Assembly (NCBI GenBank): GCA_964457365.1
Contig: CAYWFP010000058.1
Span: forward strand, 1 to 27,161
Reading direction: 5' to 3'
Length of the DNA: 27,161 nucleotides
Source: CAYWFP01 sp964457365
Lineage (GTDB): Bacteria; Planctomycetota; SZUA-567
Of the stretch, positions 6,684 through 15,730 are shown piece after piece. The translations under genes and the position numbers were made by a program. Position 1 is the stretch's first letter. Each line of letters begins with the position of its first letter. The notes below the pieces were generated by a model. That model saw nothing but the letters and a program-made list of their open reading frames with translations, searched no databases and was not told the DNA's origin.

Positions 6684-9600
6684 ATGAGCGCGCGCGACAC
6701 GGACAACCTCTTCGCCACGATGCAGGCGCGGCTTTCACGGGCGCGCGCGTGGTGGCTGACGTGGCGGGTGGCGCTGGGGGTGTGGCGCGTGCTGGGGCTG
6801 GCGCTGCTGGTGCTGGCGGCGCTGGTGCTGGCGGAGCTGATCTTGCGACCGGAAGCGACGACGCGGGCGCTGCTGGTGCGGGCGGTGGCGCTGCCGCTGG
6901 TGCTGCTGGCGCTGCTGATCGCGCTGCGGCGGGCAACGGCGGGGGTGAGCCTGGCGGCTACCGCGCGGCGGGTGCAGGCGCTCTATCCCAGACTCGGCGG
7001 TCGCATCGAGGGCGCGCTCGACCTGGCCCGGGCGCAACCGACGGCGCTGGCGCTGGCGGCGCTGGCGCAGGTGGCGCGGGAGACGCGGGCGCTCAGCTTC
7101 GCGCGGGCGGTGCGGGCGGAGCGGCCGCTGCGGAGGCTGCTGCCGACGCTGGCGACGCTGATCGCGTGCCTGGCGTTCGCTACGCTTTATCCGCGGCAGG
7201 TCGAGAACGCCGTGGCGCGCCTCATGCAACCCTACGCCAACCGCGAGATCGTCGGCCCGGTCCGGATCATCAAGGTCATTCCGGGCGATACCGAGGTGGT
7301 CGAAGGCAGCGACGTGCCGGTGGCGTTGACGGTGGACGACCCGGCGCGCGTCGAGGACGCGGTGCTGGAACTGCGCCACGAGGACGACGGGACGCTCTCG
7401 GTGCGGCGGCTGACGCGGCTGGACGAAGCGGCGTTCGGCTATACGCTGCGCGCGCTGCGGCGGCGCACCGAGTACCGCCTGCGCCTGGGCGGCAGCGTCT
7501 CGCCGTGGTACCGCATCGCCGTGGCGCCGCGGCCGGCGGTATCGCGCGTACGCGGTACGGTCGAGCCGCCGGCGTATACCAACCGCGAGCCGTTTCCCTT
7601 CGCCTCCACCGGCGGCGCCATCCGTGCGCCCGTCGGTAGCCGCGTGCAACTCCTCGTCGAGACGAACCACGAAGTGGTCAAGGCCCACGCGCAGCTCTCC
7701 ACCGGCGGCACGGTACCGTTAGTCTTCGAGGACGGAGCGCTGCGCGGAGCGCTGGAGGTGCGCGCGAGCGGAACGTATACCCTGTCCCTGCTGGACGCGA
7801 AGGGGCATACCAACGCCAACCCGATGCCGCGGCCGATCGAGGCGGTCCCCGATCAGCGCCCGCGGCTGGCGCTGGCCAAGCCGGGCACGCACTGCAAGGT
7901 CGGACTCGGCGAGACGGTGGAGATCCTCATCGATGCGCGCGACGACTACGGGCTCCGGGAGGCACGGCTGCTCTTCAAGCGCAACGAACGCGGCGAGCCG
8001 CAGCCGGTGCGCGAAGCCTGGACCTTCGCCGCCACCGACGTCACGACGATCCGCCTGCCGCACGCGTGGACGCTGGACCCGGCGTCGTTCCGCACCGGCG
8101 ACATCGTCGGCCTCTGGGCCGAAGCGGTCGACCACGCGCCGGGAACCGACCGGCTGGGCCGCTCGCCGGCGTTGCGCCTTACCGTCGTCGACGCGCGGCT
8201 GGAGGCGCGGCAGGAACTGAAACGCCTGGAGAAGCTCTACCGCCTGCTGGGGAAGATGCTGGCGTTGCAGAAGAAGGTCCACCACGGCACGATCCGCCTG
8301 CCGGTGAGCGAGGCCGGGTCGATGCCGCTGGCGCGCAAGCTGCTGACCGCGCAGGCGAAGGTGCGCACCGGCGTGCTGGAGGGCGCGGCGCTCCTGGTCG
8401 AGCCGGAGACCGAGGCCGACCGCCGGATCCATACCGTTCTGAAGGGACTCGGCGCCAACGAACTGCCCGCGGCGCTACGCGCCTTGGAGCGCGCGGGCCG
8501 GAGCATCGACGAGGACGAGCGGCGCGCGGGGGCGGTCGCGGCGATCCGACCGCAGGCGGAGACGATCAAGCGTCTGGCGCAGATCCTGGGCGTCCTGGAC
8601 GTGCGCAAGCAACAGGCGATCGATCCGGAGGCGCCGGAGAAAGGCGACGACCTGCCGCCACGGTTGCGGGAGACGCTGCAGAAGCTGCGCGCGGGGCTGG
8701 ACGGGCTGACCGAGCAGCAGAAGAAGGTGATCGAGGCGGGCGAGGCGCTGAAGAAGAAGAACGTCGACGACTTCGCCGAGGAGGACCTGGAGACGCTCGC
8801 GGCGCTGAAGGCCGGCGAGGAGGACTGGGCCAAGTTTCTGCGCGATATCGGCTCGGATCTCTCGGAGGTGCCGAAACAGGACTTCAGCAACCCGTCGCTG
8901 CTGGGCGAAACCGTGGCGATTCTGGAAGAGGTGGAGATGGTCGCCGAGAGCCTGGCCGCCAAGGAGGTGGAGATCGCCACCGAGGCGGCCTCGACGGGGA
9001 TGGAGCTGGCCGAGAGCCTGACCACGCATCTGGAGAAATGGCTCTCCGACAAGGCCGACCACACCGCCTGGAACATGGAGGATCCGCTCGCGGACTACCA
9101 GACGCCGATGGCGGAGCTGCCGGAGAAGCTCGAGGACATCGTGGGCGATCTGGTCGAGCAGGAGGAGGAGTTGATGCAGGAGGCCGAGGACGCCTCCAGT
9201 TCGTGGGCGGACTCGCTGGACAAGGGCGCGGGCTGGGACGCGCTGGACGGGCCGATCAGCAACTACTCCGCGCAGGGCGTAACCGGCAACCAGCTCCCCA
9301 ACGACAGCGAGATCGGCGGCCGCGCGGGCGAAGGCCGGCAGGGCAAGAGCCACGGCGAGATGGTCTCCGACACCGCCGTCGGCAAGGGCGGACGCCGGAC
9401 GCCGAGCCGTCTGACGCCGGATGCGTACGAGGAGGGGAGGATCGACGACCGGTCCGAGGATTCCGGCGGCGGCGCCACCGGCGGCGGCAAGCAGGGCAAC
9501 GCCGGCGCCGAGGGGCTGGAAGGGCCGCCCCCCCCGCCCGATACGGGCCCGATGCCGCGCCTGGCCGGCAAGCAGGCGGAGCTCCGCAGCCGCGCCGAGC

Positions 9601-9917
9601 GGATCAACATCGATCTGAAGCTGAAAGGCTACAACACCGCGCTGCTGGAGAACACGATCGACGAGCTGCGTTCCGTCGAGGCCGACATGCGCGCCGGGCG
9701 CTACCGCGACGCCGGGCGGCGCGCGCGCTACGCCGTCGACAGCCTGCGCACGGTGCAGGAGACGGTGGTCGCCGAGGCGGAGGTGCGCGCGGACAAGGCC
9801 GCGGGGCTGCCGCGGGAGCTGCAGCGCGAGATCCTCGACACCCTCGGCGATAGCGCGCCCGAAGGCTACGCGGACCTGATCAAGGCGTATTACGAGAAGC
9901 TGGCGGGGGCCGAATGA
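6684..9917 (+). CDS. DUF4175-like large membrane protein
   Basis: The 1,077-residue protein has the layout of the DUF4175 (TIGR02302-like) family. Two N-terminal membrane spans (about residues 27-52 and 64-84) and a third (152-170) are followed by a periplasmic beta-rich part that contains the family-like EPPAYTNREP segment near residue 294. A long helical, coiled-coil region (about 500-860, rich in Glu, Leu and Lys) follows, then a Gly/Ser-rich linker (about 870-960) and a helical tail. The family has no established enzymatic role; in planctomycetes it often lies near MoxR/Bat-type genes, which are not visible here. A promoter and the GGGAG site fix the start. The stop overlaps the next start as ATGA. 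The leucine/alanine-rich DNA near 6750-6960 is simple in codon use but in frame. Confidence 0.8.
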   Translation: MSARDTDNLFATMQARLSRARAWWLTWRVALGVWRVLGLALLVLAALVLAELILRPEATTRALLVRAVALPLVLLALLIALRRATAGVSLAATARRVQALYPRLGGRIEGALDLARAQPTALALAALAQVARETRALSFARAVRAERPLRRLLPTLATLIACLAFATLYPRQVENAVARLMQPYANREIVGPVRIIKVIPGDTEVVEGSDVPVALTVDDPARVEDAVLELRHEDDGTLSVRRLTRLDEAAFGYTLRALRRRTEYRLRLGGSVSPWYRIAVAPRPAVSRVRGTVEPPAYTNREPFPFASTGGAIRAPVGSRVQLLVETNHEVVKAHAQLSTGGTVPLVFEDGALRGALEVRASGTYTLSLLDAKGHTNANPMPRPIEAVPDQRPRLALAKPGTHCKVGLGETVEILIDARDDYGLREARLLFKRNERGEPQPVREAWTFAATDVTTIRLPHAWTLDPASFRTGDIVGLWAEAVDHAPGTDRLGRSPALRLTVVDARLEARQELKRLEKLYRLLGKMLALQKKVHHGTIRLPVSEAGSMPLARKLLTAQAKVRTGVLEGAALLVEPETEADRRIHTVLKGLGANELPAALRALERAGRSIDEDERRAGAVAAIRPQAETIKRLAQILGVLDVRKQQAIDPEAPEKGDDLPPRLRETLQKLRAGLDGLTEQQKKVIEAGEALKKKNVDDFAEEDLETLAALKAGEEDWAKFLRDIGSDLSEVPKQDFSNPSLLGETVAILEEVEMVAESLAAKEVEIATEAASTGMELAESLTTHLEKWLSDKADHTAWNMEDPLADYQTPMAELPEKLEDIVGDLVEQEEELMQEAEDASSSWADSLDKGAGWDALDGPISNYSAQGVTGNQLPNDSEIGGRAGEGRQGKSHGEMVSDTAVGKGGRRTPSRLTPDAYEEGRIDDRSEDSGGGATGGGKQGNAGAEGLEGPPPPPDTGPMPRLAGKQAELRSRAERINIDLKLKGYNTALLENTIDELRSVEADMRAGRYRDAGRRARYAVDSLRTVQETVVAEAEVRADKAAGLPRELQREILDTLGDSAPEGYADLIKAYYEKLAGAE

Positions 9918-10732
9918 GCGGGTGGAAGTGGAGGGAGAAGAACGGCGCCGAGGCGGGGCTCTTGTACGAGCCGGGCAACTGGGGCGACCTGCTGAAAGAC
10001 GCGTGGGTGCTGGCGGCGGCGCGCTGGCTGCTCGCGGCGCGGGACGGGGTGCAGTATTTCGATCCCTTCGCCGGCGCACCGACGTATCCGCTGGGCAAAC
10101 ACGCGGCCGCGCGCACGGCGTCGGCCGGGGGCGACCTGGCCGCGACGGTGGCGCCGTATCTGCAGCGCCTGGAATGGCCCTCGGCGGCGATGCTGGTCGC
10201 CACCGTGCTGGACGGGCACGCGCACGACCGGCTGACCGTCTTCGACGCCGACGCCAAGCGCTACGGGCAATGGCTCGAGCGCGGGCGCTTCCAGGTCTGC
10301 AAGGGCAGCGACGGGTACCAGGCGCTGCGCGACCTGGCCGCCGGCGACGAGCCGCAGGGGCGGCTGATCCTGGTCGATCCGTACGACTTCCTGGCCGACT
10401 GGCGCGCGGAGTTCGACGCGGTGCTGGAAGCAAGCGAGCGCAACACCGTGCTGCTGTATCTCTACAACCGTTCCGCGCGCGGGCCCGAGCAACTGCGCGA
10501 GTACCGCGATTTCCGCAACGCCCTGGAGGACGCGCGCGCGCACCTGTCGGGACTGCTGGGACGGGTGCCGGCCGACGCGTTCCTGCCGCGCGCGCACCAC
10601 GAGATGCTCTTCCTGCCCGGACCCCACGTGCGCGAGCACGCCGACTTCGAAAGGCTGATGCGGACGCTTGCGGAAGAAGCCCGGCGCGTCGCCGCGGCGG
10701 TGCGCCGGGGCGAGACGGTGGAGCGGCTCTGA
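9914..10732 (+). CDS. RlmJ-like SAM-dependent methyltransferase (divergent)
   Basis: The 272-residue protein matches the order of motifs in the RlmJ/DUF519 family of 23S rRNA adenine-N6 methyltransferases. GNWGDLLKDAWVL (residues 21-33) corresponds to the G-N-x-x-D-x-x-K-H start, and YFDPFAGAPTYPLG (48-61) to the D-T-H-A-G-x-G-x-Y-x-L SAM loop. LILVDPYDF (151-159) sits where RlmJ has the catalytic D-P-P-Y. The DPPY is therefore changed to DPYD, and the HAG loop to FAG, so substrate and even activity may differ. No other domain is visible. Its ATG overlaps the stop of the DUF4175-like gene, which suggests coupled translation. Alternative: a generic SAM-fold protein of unknown target. Confidence 0.55.
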   Translation: MSGWKWREKNGAEAGLLYEPGNWGDLLKDAWVLAAARWLLAARDGVQYFDPFAGAPTYPLGKHAAARTASAGGDLAATVAPYLQRLEWPSAAMLVATVLDGHAHDRLTVFDADAKRYGQWLERGRFQVCKGSDGYQALRDLAAGDEPQGRLILVDPYDFLADWRAEFDAVLEASERNTVLLYLYNRSARGPEQLREYRDFRNALEDARAHLSGLLGRVPADAFLPRAHHEMLFLPGPHVREHADFERLMRTLAEEARRVAAAVRRGETVERL

Positions 10733-10733
10733 C

Positions 10734-12989
10734 TCACTCCCCTGCCGGCCAGTGCTCGCGGTAGACCTTGTCGGTCTTGCGCAGCCAGATGGCGCGGTTC
10801 TTCACCGGCGGATACGGCAGGCGGGTGACGAACCGGCGCAGCGGCACCACGCGCGCCCCTGGCTCGCCCAGATGCTCGCGGACATAGGCCAGCGCCTCCG
10901 CTGGCGACGGGCGTTCGCCGCGGCGCTGCTCGACCGCGCGCACGTCGTAGCGCACCAGCGACCAGCCCTCGCCACGGCCGATGGAGCGCGCGAGCATCGG
11001 CTCCTGCGCTTCCAGCCGTTGCAGCGCTTCGCCGCCGGCGCGAACCGAGAAGATGTAGTCGAACTCCCAGAGGTCCTCCTCCTTGGTCAGGATGTAGAGC
11101 GTACCCGGCCGGTGCAGCGCCCGGCAGAGATCCTCCGCATCCCAGAAGCGGCCGACATGGTGGTCGAGGTAGTAGGTATAGATCGGCAGGCCCGACATCC
11201 AGTAGGTCGCCACCCGGTCGCGCGGCCGGAGCTTCTCCCTGATGAAGCCGCAGACCTTCTTGTCGGCCTTGAAGTCGTTCATCGACGGCGTCAGGGCCAC
11301 GTAGAGCCCGAGCAGGAGCACCGCGGCGACGAAGACGCCGGCAACCGAGCGGCGGGCGTAGTCGGGCTCCTCGCGCCCGGCGGTACGCCAGAGGAAGCGG
11401 CCCAAGCCCAGGAAGACCAGGCCCATCGCCGCCATCATCAGGTCGTGCCCGGAGTATTTAATCACGTCCCGCTTTTCCAGGATCAGGTCGATAAACGGGT
11501 AGATCGCGCGGTTGATCAGGAGGCTCGCCTCCACCAGCGCGCCCGCGGCCAATCCCAGCGCGCCGCCGAGCCTGAGCAGGAAGCGCAGCACGCGCTCGTA
11601 CGCGGCGGTGGCTTCGCGGCGGCCGACCGCGGCGACGCCGATGCCGCCGAGCAGCGCCAGTGCCGGGTAGATCGGGAGGATGTAATAACTCTTCTTGCTC
11701 ATCGGAACGGAGAAGAAGATCAGCGCCGCGAAGGCCCACGTCACCGGAAACAGCAGACCTTGCAGCGAATCCTTCGTCTGCAGCAGCGGCGTCAGCCTCT
11801 CGGTCCCGAAACGCGCCGCCCGCGCCAGAAGGCGCCCGAGGAACGCGGTCACCAGGACCATCACCAGCGGTACCAACCACCAGCAGACCGGCGCCAGCAG
11901 GGCGCCCAGACGCATCTCCCAGTCGAAATGCTGCGGCGCCCTGTTGATCGACAGCGCCCAGGCGTAGCGCCCGTAGCAATACAGCAGGCTGTAGCCCGGG
12001 ACGATGGCGAGCAAGAAGGCCACGGCCCACGCCGAGGCCTGCCCGAGCCGGCGCCAGTCGCGCGGATTCAGTAGCGGCAGCGCGCAGAGCGCGAAGAGGA
12101 TCCACGGCATGCCGTCGCCGAGGATCTTGAAGAAGAAGTAGTGCGGCCACTTGATGTGGTCGAAGCCGATGAAGCGGCCGATCGATTCCTTGGCCAGCGT
12201 ATCGTCGACGTCCATGCCGCCGGCCTCCTGCGGGCCGTGGCAATAAATGTATACGAACCACGGCAGCGCGATCAGCAGCATCAACGCCAGCCCGGGAAGG
12301 TGATGCCGCCAGTTCGGGACGCGGTTGAGCCGCCGCCGGTCGAAGCCCAGATACGTCAGGATCAGCGCCAGCACGATCACCGGGCCGATCCCCTTCATCA
12401 GGATCGACAAGCCCAGCGACACGTAGCAGACCCAGAGCCACCGCGGATGCAGCGCCTCGTCCCTCACGGCGTAGCGCCACCAGGCGTAGAGAGCGAAGGT
12501 ATTGAACAGCAGGTGCGGCATCTCGATGCCGGTGGTCCTGGCCTCGCCCCAGACGATGCCGGTGGCGCCTAGTGCCAGCACGGCCACGAGCCCGGCCTCG
12601 CGCGAGTGCAGCCCGCGCCCGAAGAAGTAGATCACCAGCAGCAGCAGGATGCCGCCGACGGCGTTGGGAATGCGGCTGACGAATTCGGTGACGTGGACCT
12701 GCCGCGCGCCGTTCTCGTCCACGGTGTCGAAGGGGATACTCGCCAGGGCGACCAGCCAGTACGCCAGCGGCGGTTTCTTCAGCCGCGTGCGCTCGCCGAT
12801 CTGCGGGATCAGCCAGTCGTCGCTCTGGCGCATCTGCCGCGCCACCTGGGCCACGCGGGCTTCCCCGGAGGTCCAGACGTGGCGCAGGCCCAGGAAGGGC
12901 AGGAAGAGAAACGCGCCCAGCAGCAACACCAGCACCACGTCGCGGCGGAGAGCGAAGCGCTCGGTACGCGGATCGAGCGAACTCACCAT
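10734..12989 (-). CDS. GT39-family (ArnT-like) membrane glycosyltransferase
   Basis: The 751-residue protein has about a dozen membrane spans and the marks of the ArnT/PMT (GT39, GT-C fold) superfamily. The first periplasmic loop holds TSGEARVAQVARQM (residues 40-53), equivalent to the catalytic D/E-x-R loop, and the conserved KKPPLAYWL follows (71-79). Such enzymes move a sugar from a polyprenyl-phosphate donor to lipid A, a protein or another envelope acceptor on the outer membrane face. Acidic GEAR replaces the usual DEAR, so the acid is Glu43. A soluble tail of about 150 residues follows the last span. AGGAG seven bases before the ATG at 12989 decides the start. It lies downstream of efp, with 101 bases between. 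The acceptor cannot be deduced. Confidence 0.85.
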   Translation of the reverse strand: MVSSLDPRTERFALRRDVVLVLLLGAFLFLPFLGLRHVWTSGEARVAQVARQMRQSDDWLIPQIGERTRLKKPPLAYWLVALASIPFDTVDENGARQVHVTEFVSRIPNAVGGILLLLVIYFFGRGLHSREAGLVAVLALGATGIVWGEARTTGIEMPHLLFNTFALYAWWRYAVRDEALHPRWLWVCYVSLGLSILMKGIGPVIVLALILTYLGFDRRRLNRVPNWRHHLPGLALMLLIALPWFVYIYCHGPQEAGGMDVDDTLAKESIGRFIGFDHIKWPHYFFFKILGDGMPWILFALCALPLLNPRDWRRLGQASAWAVAFLLAIVPGYSLLYCYGRYAWALSINRAPQHFDWEMRLGALLAPVCWWLVPLVMVLVTAFLGRLLARAARFGTERLTPLLQTKDSLQGLLFPVTWAFAALIFFSVPMSKKSYYILPIYPALALLGGIGVAAVGRREATAAYERVLRFLLRLGGALGLAAGALVEASLLINRAIYPFIDLILEKRDVIKYSGHDLMMAAMGLVFLGLGRFLWRTAGREEPDYARRSVAGVFVAAVLLLGLYVALTPSMNDFKADKKVCGFIREKLRPRDRVATYWMSGLPIYTYYLDHHVGRFWDAEDLCRALHRPGTLYILTKEEDLWEFDYIFSVRAGGEALQRLEAQEPMLARSIGRGEGWSLVRYDVRAVEQRRGERPSPAEALAYVREHLGEPGARVVPLRRFVTRLPYPPVKNRAIWLRKTDKVYREHWPAGE

Positions 12990-13090
12990 CGATGCTCCTG
13001 AATGCAGCAGGCCGTCGACGGTGATTGTCGGCGGCCCGGGAGTCGTCCTTCGGCGCCGTTGCGCCCGCCGTCGGCTTGCCCGCATCGGGG

Positions 13091-13666
13091 CTATTTGCCG
13101 GTGGCGACGCGTTCGATATACGAGCCGTCCTCGGTGCCGATCTTGACCTTGTCGCCCTGGTTGATGAAGGGCGGCACCTGCACGGTGATGCCGGTCTCGA
13201 CGACGGCGTTCTTGAAGACGTTGGTCGCGGTGGCGTTCCTGACGCCGGGGTCGCACTCGGTGATCACCAGTTCCACCGCCGGCGGCAACTCCACCCCGAG
13301 CACCCGCCCCTGCGCCACCTGCAGCACCACCGGGTTGCCCTCGAGGAAGTAGCCCGCGTCGTCGCCGATGAGGCTCTCGTGGACCTCGGTTTCCTCGTAG
13401 GTCTTGTCGTTCATGAAGACGAAGTTCTCGCCGCTCTTGTAGGAGTAGGTGCACGACTGGCGGTCGATATCGACGGTGTCGACGTTCTCCACCGCGCGGA
13501 AACGCTTCTCGATGATCTTGCCGGTCTCGAGATTGCGCAGCTTGGTCTGCTGATAGGCCGGCCCCTTGCCGGGCTTGACGTGCTCCTTCTGCACAATGAT
13601 GTGGATCGTGTTGTCGATCAGGATCGCCTGGCCGCGGTTGACCTGGTTGATGGGAATGCTCGGCAT
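13091..13666 (-). CDS. efp: Elongation factor P
   Basis: EF-P helps ribosomes form peptide bonds at polyproline stretches. The 191-residue protein has the three-domain bacterial length and the conserved loop HVKPGKGPAYQQTKLRN, with Lys34 at the tip where lysylation, or another modification in different clades, occurs. The KOW-like N-terminal domain and two OB domains (ending GDKVKIGTEDGSYIERV) are complete. The ATG at 13666 is chosen over an upstream ATG nine codons away because GGGAGGAG precedes it. No modifying enzyme (EpmA/EpmB, EarP, YmfI) is visible in the window. It has its own promoter, whose -35 box overlaps the stop of the upstream gene, and a leader hairpin. Confidence 0.96.
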   Translation of the reverse strand: MPSIPINQVNRGQAILIDNTIHIIVQKEHVKPGKGPAYQQTKLRNLETGKIIEKRFRAVENVDTVDIDRQSCTYSYKSGENFVFMNDKTYEETEVHESLIGDDAGYFLEGNPVVLQVAQGRVLGVELPPAVELVITECDPGVRNATATNVFKNAVVETGITVQVPPFINQGDKVKIGTEDGSYIERVATGK

Positions 13667-13694
13667 CGTCTCCTCCCGTGGGGGCCATGACAAA

Positions 13695-13715
13695 CGGCTG
13701 GACCGCGCCCAGCCG
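13695..13715 (-). promoter_or_regulatory. Hairpin in the efp leader
   Basis: A perfect 7-bp stem (CGGCTGG/CCAGCCG) with a 7-base loop sits in the predicted efp leader. It lies about 30 bases before the start codon and 6 bases after the predicted transcript start. It could tune leader stability; no T-run follows, so it is not a terminator. Confidence 0.4.
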
Positions 13716-13727
13716 AAGCAGATCTAC

Positions 13728-13756
13728 AGGATATCCGCGCGCCGGGCGGGTGTCAA
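13728..13756 (-). promoter_or_regulatory. Near-consensus sigma-70 promoter of efp
   Basis: On the minus strand TTGACA (13756-13751), a 17-base spacer and TATCCT (13733-13728) form the best promoter in the window. The TGA stop codon of the upstream phosphoesterase gene is inside the -35 hexamer. The predicted start of transcription is near 13721. Confidence 0.65.
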
Positions 13757-14562
13757 CGCTGTTTACCCGGCGCCTCCGGCGCGGCTGCCGGCGCTTCGCC
13801 GGCGTCGGCGAAATCGACGCGGCCCTCGACGAAGCGACCGTAGCGGCCGCCCGAGTCGGCCCAGGAGGGGACGGCGACCAACTCGCCGCCGCGCGTGGGA
13901 CCTTGCAGCCGGCGTCGCTCCTCGCAGTGGATATGGCCGCAGACGACAAGGTCGACGCCGCGTTCGATCAGCGGCAGCAGCGCCTCGTCCTGGATGCGCT
14001 TGGCGAACGGCAGCACCCCGTAGTGGCGCAAGACCTGTTGTCGCTGGATATGCCCGACGATGAGGCAGCCGACCCAGAACGGCGCCCAGGTGGCGATCAG
14101 GCGTCCGAGCGGCCCGTGGAGAAACGCCCGCAATCGCTGGTAACCCCGGTCGGCGGTGCAGAACCGGTCGCCGTGCGCGCAGAGCACGCGCGTGCCGTCT
14201 GCGGTGAATTCGTGCGCCTCGCCGTGCGGTTCGATGCCGTGATCGAGCAGCACCGAGCGCGGTTCGTCCGGCCAGCGGTAGTAGCCACCGGCGCCGTTGT
14301 TCCCCGCGTGGACGACGAAATCGCGGTTACCGCAGACGTGATGCAGCGCCAGTCCCCCGGCCGCGGCTTCGGCGAAGACTCCCAGCACCTCGGCGTAGTC
14401 GCCGACGATGCGGCCGCGGCGCTCGTACCAGCAATTGAAGGTGTCGCCCAGCAGCACCGCCCGGCCGGCCCGCGCGCAACGCCGCAGCGTCTGCCGCAGC
14501 AGGCGGTTCTGCTGCGGTTGATCCCCCGGCTGCAGGTGCATGTCCGCCAGGAAGACGGTCAT
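13753..14562 (-). CDS. LpxH-like metallophosphoesterase (UDP-2,3-diacylglucosamine diphosphatase-type)
   Basis: The 269-residue protein carries all calcineurin-fold metal motifs at LpxH-like positions. These are D-x-H at Asp7/His9 (FLADMHL), GD-TFNCW with Asp40, GNRDF with Asn79, AHGD in the centre and a late GHIH. LpxH removes UMP from UDP-2,3-diacylglucosamine in lipid A synthesis, so this gene suggests an outer membrane. E. coli LpxH is about 240 residues; this version has an Ala/Pro/Glu-rich tail of about 25 residues. Its start overlaps the stop of the GT4 gene by ATGA and has no separate ribosome site, so expression is coupled. A broader sugar-nucleotide pyrophosphatase role is possible, because no other lpx gene lies here. 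Confidence 0.75.
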   Translation of the reverse strand: MTVFLADMHLQPGDQPQQNRLLRQTLRRCARAGRAVLLGDTFNCWYERRGRIVGDYAEVLGVFAEAAAGGLALHHVCGNRDFVVHAGNNGAGGYYRWPDEPRSVLLDHGIEPHGEAHEFTADGTRVLCAHGDRFCTADRGYQRLRAFLHGPLGRLIATWAPFWVGCLIVGHIQRQQVLRHYGVLPFAKRIQDEALLPLIERGVDLVVCGHIHCEERRRLQGPTRGGELVAVPSWADSGGRYGRFVEGRVDFADAGEAPAAAPEAPGKQR

Positions 14563-15656
14563 GCGCGCACCAGTTCGTCGAAGAGGCTTTCATAGCGGCG
14601 CAGCATCGCCGGCAGGTCGAAGCGCGTGCGCGCGTAGTGCTGCGCGTAGGCGCCCATGCCCTTGAGAACTTCCAGGTCGTTCAGCAGCCGCAGCAGGCCG
14701 TCAGCCATGTCGGTGGCGGTGGTCGGCACCGCGCAGCCGGCCTCGCCCGCGAGCGTCTTCGCCGCCGGGCGGTTGGTGGCCAGAACCACCGGCAGCCCCG
14801 CCGCCTGCGCCTCCAGCGCCGCCAGGGGGCGGCCTTCCTCGTCGGAGGAGAGTGCGAAAAGGTTCGCCGCGGCCAGCACGTCGGGCAGGTCGCGCCGCTC
14901 GCCGGCGAAGCGGACCTGCCGCAGCAGGCCGAACTGCTCGGCCTTGGCCTCCAGGGTCTCGCGCAGCGGGCCGTTGCCGGCGATGAGCAGTATCGCTTGC
15001 GGCAGGCGCGCGTGCACCGCGATCATCGCTTCCATCAACCGGTCGACATGCTCGTAGCGGTCCAGATGCGCCACCGTCGCCACCACCGGCGCGGTTTCGG
15101 GGATATTCAACTCCGCGCGCACGCGCCAGCCCTCGCCGGCACCGAGGCGGTTGACGTCGACGCCGACCGGCAGCACGCGCAGCCGCCTGGGCGGCACGCC
15201 GACGGTCTGGCGCACGAACTCGGCCACGTCCTCGGTGGTGGCCACCACCACCTCGCAGCGGCGGGAGAGCTGGCGGTCGATGAAACGGTGGTAGGCGCGT
15301 TTCCAGGTGTCGCGCGCGTGTTCGACCGCGATCAGCGGCGCGCCGACGTTGGCCAGCACCAGCCGGCTCCAGAGGTTGCCCGACCAGCCGTGCGAGCAGA
15401 TCAGGTCCGGCCGCACCGCCCGCGCCAGCGCCTGCAGCGCGTTGGCCGTCAGCAGGTCGATGCCGCGTTTCTTGTTGAAGACGTGCAGCGGCGCGTTGCG
15501 CAGCTCGTCCGCGAGCACGCCCTCGCTTGCCAGGCACGCCACCACCGGGTGCCACCGCGAGCGGTCGAGATGGTTGATCAGGTCCACCACCACCCGCCCC
15601 AGCGCGTCCAGCGGCAGCGTGCGGACGATGAAGAGAACCGTGCGGGTGTCGCTCAT
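14559..15656 (-). CDS. GT4-family glycosyltransferase
   Basis: The 365-residue protein has a two-Rossmann GT-B fold. The N-terminal lobe starts with TVLFIVRTLPLDALGRVVVDL. The nucleotide-binding lobe has VATVAHLDRYEHVDRLMEA and the E-x7-E motif at Glu274/Glu282 (EGRPLAALE), followed by AAGLPVVLA. It would transfer a sugar from a nucleotide donor to an envelope glycan or lipid acceptor in the cytoplasm. AGGAG upstream of the ATG at 15656 and a promoter-like pair further up fix the start. It is coupled to the LpxH-like gene, which hints at a role in lipid A or other envelope polysaccharide assembly. Donor and acceptor cannot be read from the sequence. Confidence 0.88.
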   Translation of the reverse strand: MSDTRTVLFIVRTLPLDALGRVVVDLINHLDRSRWHPVVACLASEGVLADELRNAPLHVFNKKRGIDLLTANALQALARAVRPDLICSHGWSGNLWSRLVLANVGAPLIAVEHARDTWKRAYHRFIDRQLSRRCEVVVATTEDVAEFVRQTVGVPPRRLRVLPVGVDVNRLGAGEGWRVRAELNIPETAPVVATVAHLDRYEHVDRLMEAMIAVHARLPQAILLIAGNGPLRETLEAKAEQFGLLRQVRFAGERRDLPDVLAAANLFALSSDEEGRPLAALEAQAAGLPVVLATNRPAAKTLAGEAGCAVPTTATDMADGLLRLLNDLEVLKGMGAYAQHYARTRFDLPAMLRRYESLFDELVRA

Positions 15657-15686
15657 CGGGCCGGGCTCCTGCGTCGACTTGGCTTT

Positions 15687-15716
15687 ATCTTATCGCCTGC
15701 GTGCGATTCCCGCCAA
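15687..15716 (-). promoter_or_regulatory. Promoter-like pair ahead of the GT4/LpxH-like unit
   Basis: TTGGCG (15716-15711), an 18-base spacer and TAAGAT (15692-15687) on the minus strand would start transcription near 15680, some 24 bases ahead of the ATG. Confidence 0.4.
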
Positions 15717-15730
15717 CGAAAAGCGTAACC

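Noticed and set aside
8066..9853. A 595-codon frame inside the DUF4175-like gene
   Set aside because: It is rich in Arg, Gly and Pro, as expected for a shifted frame of GC-rich DNA, and has no domain; the real gene covers it.
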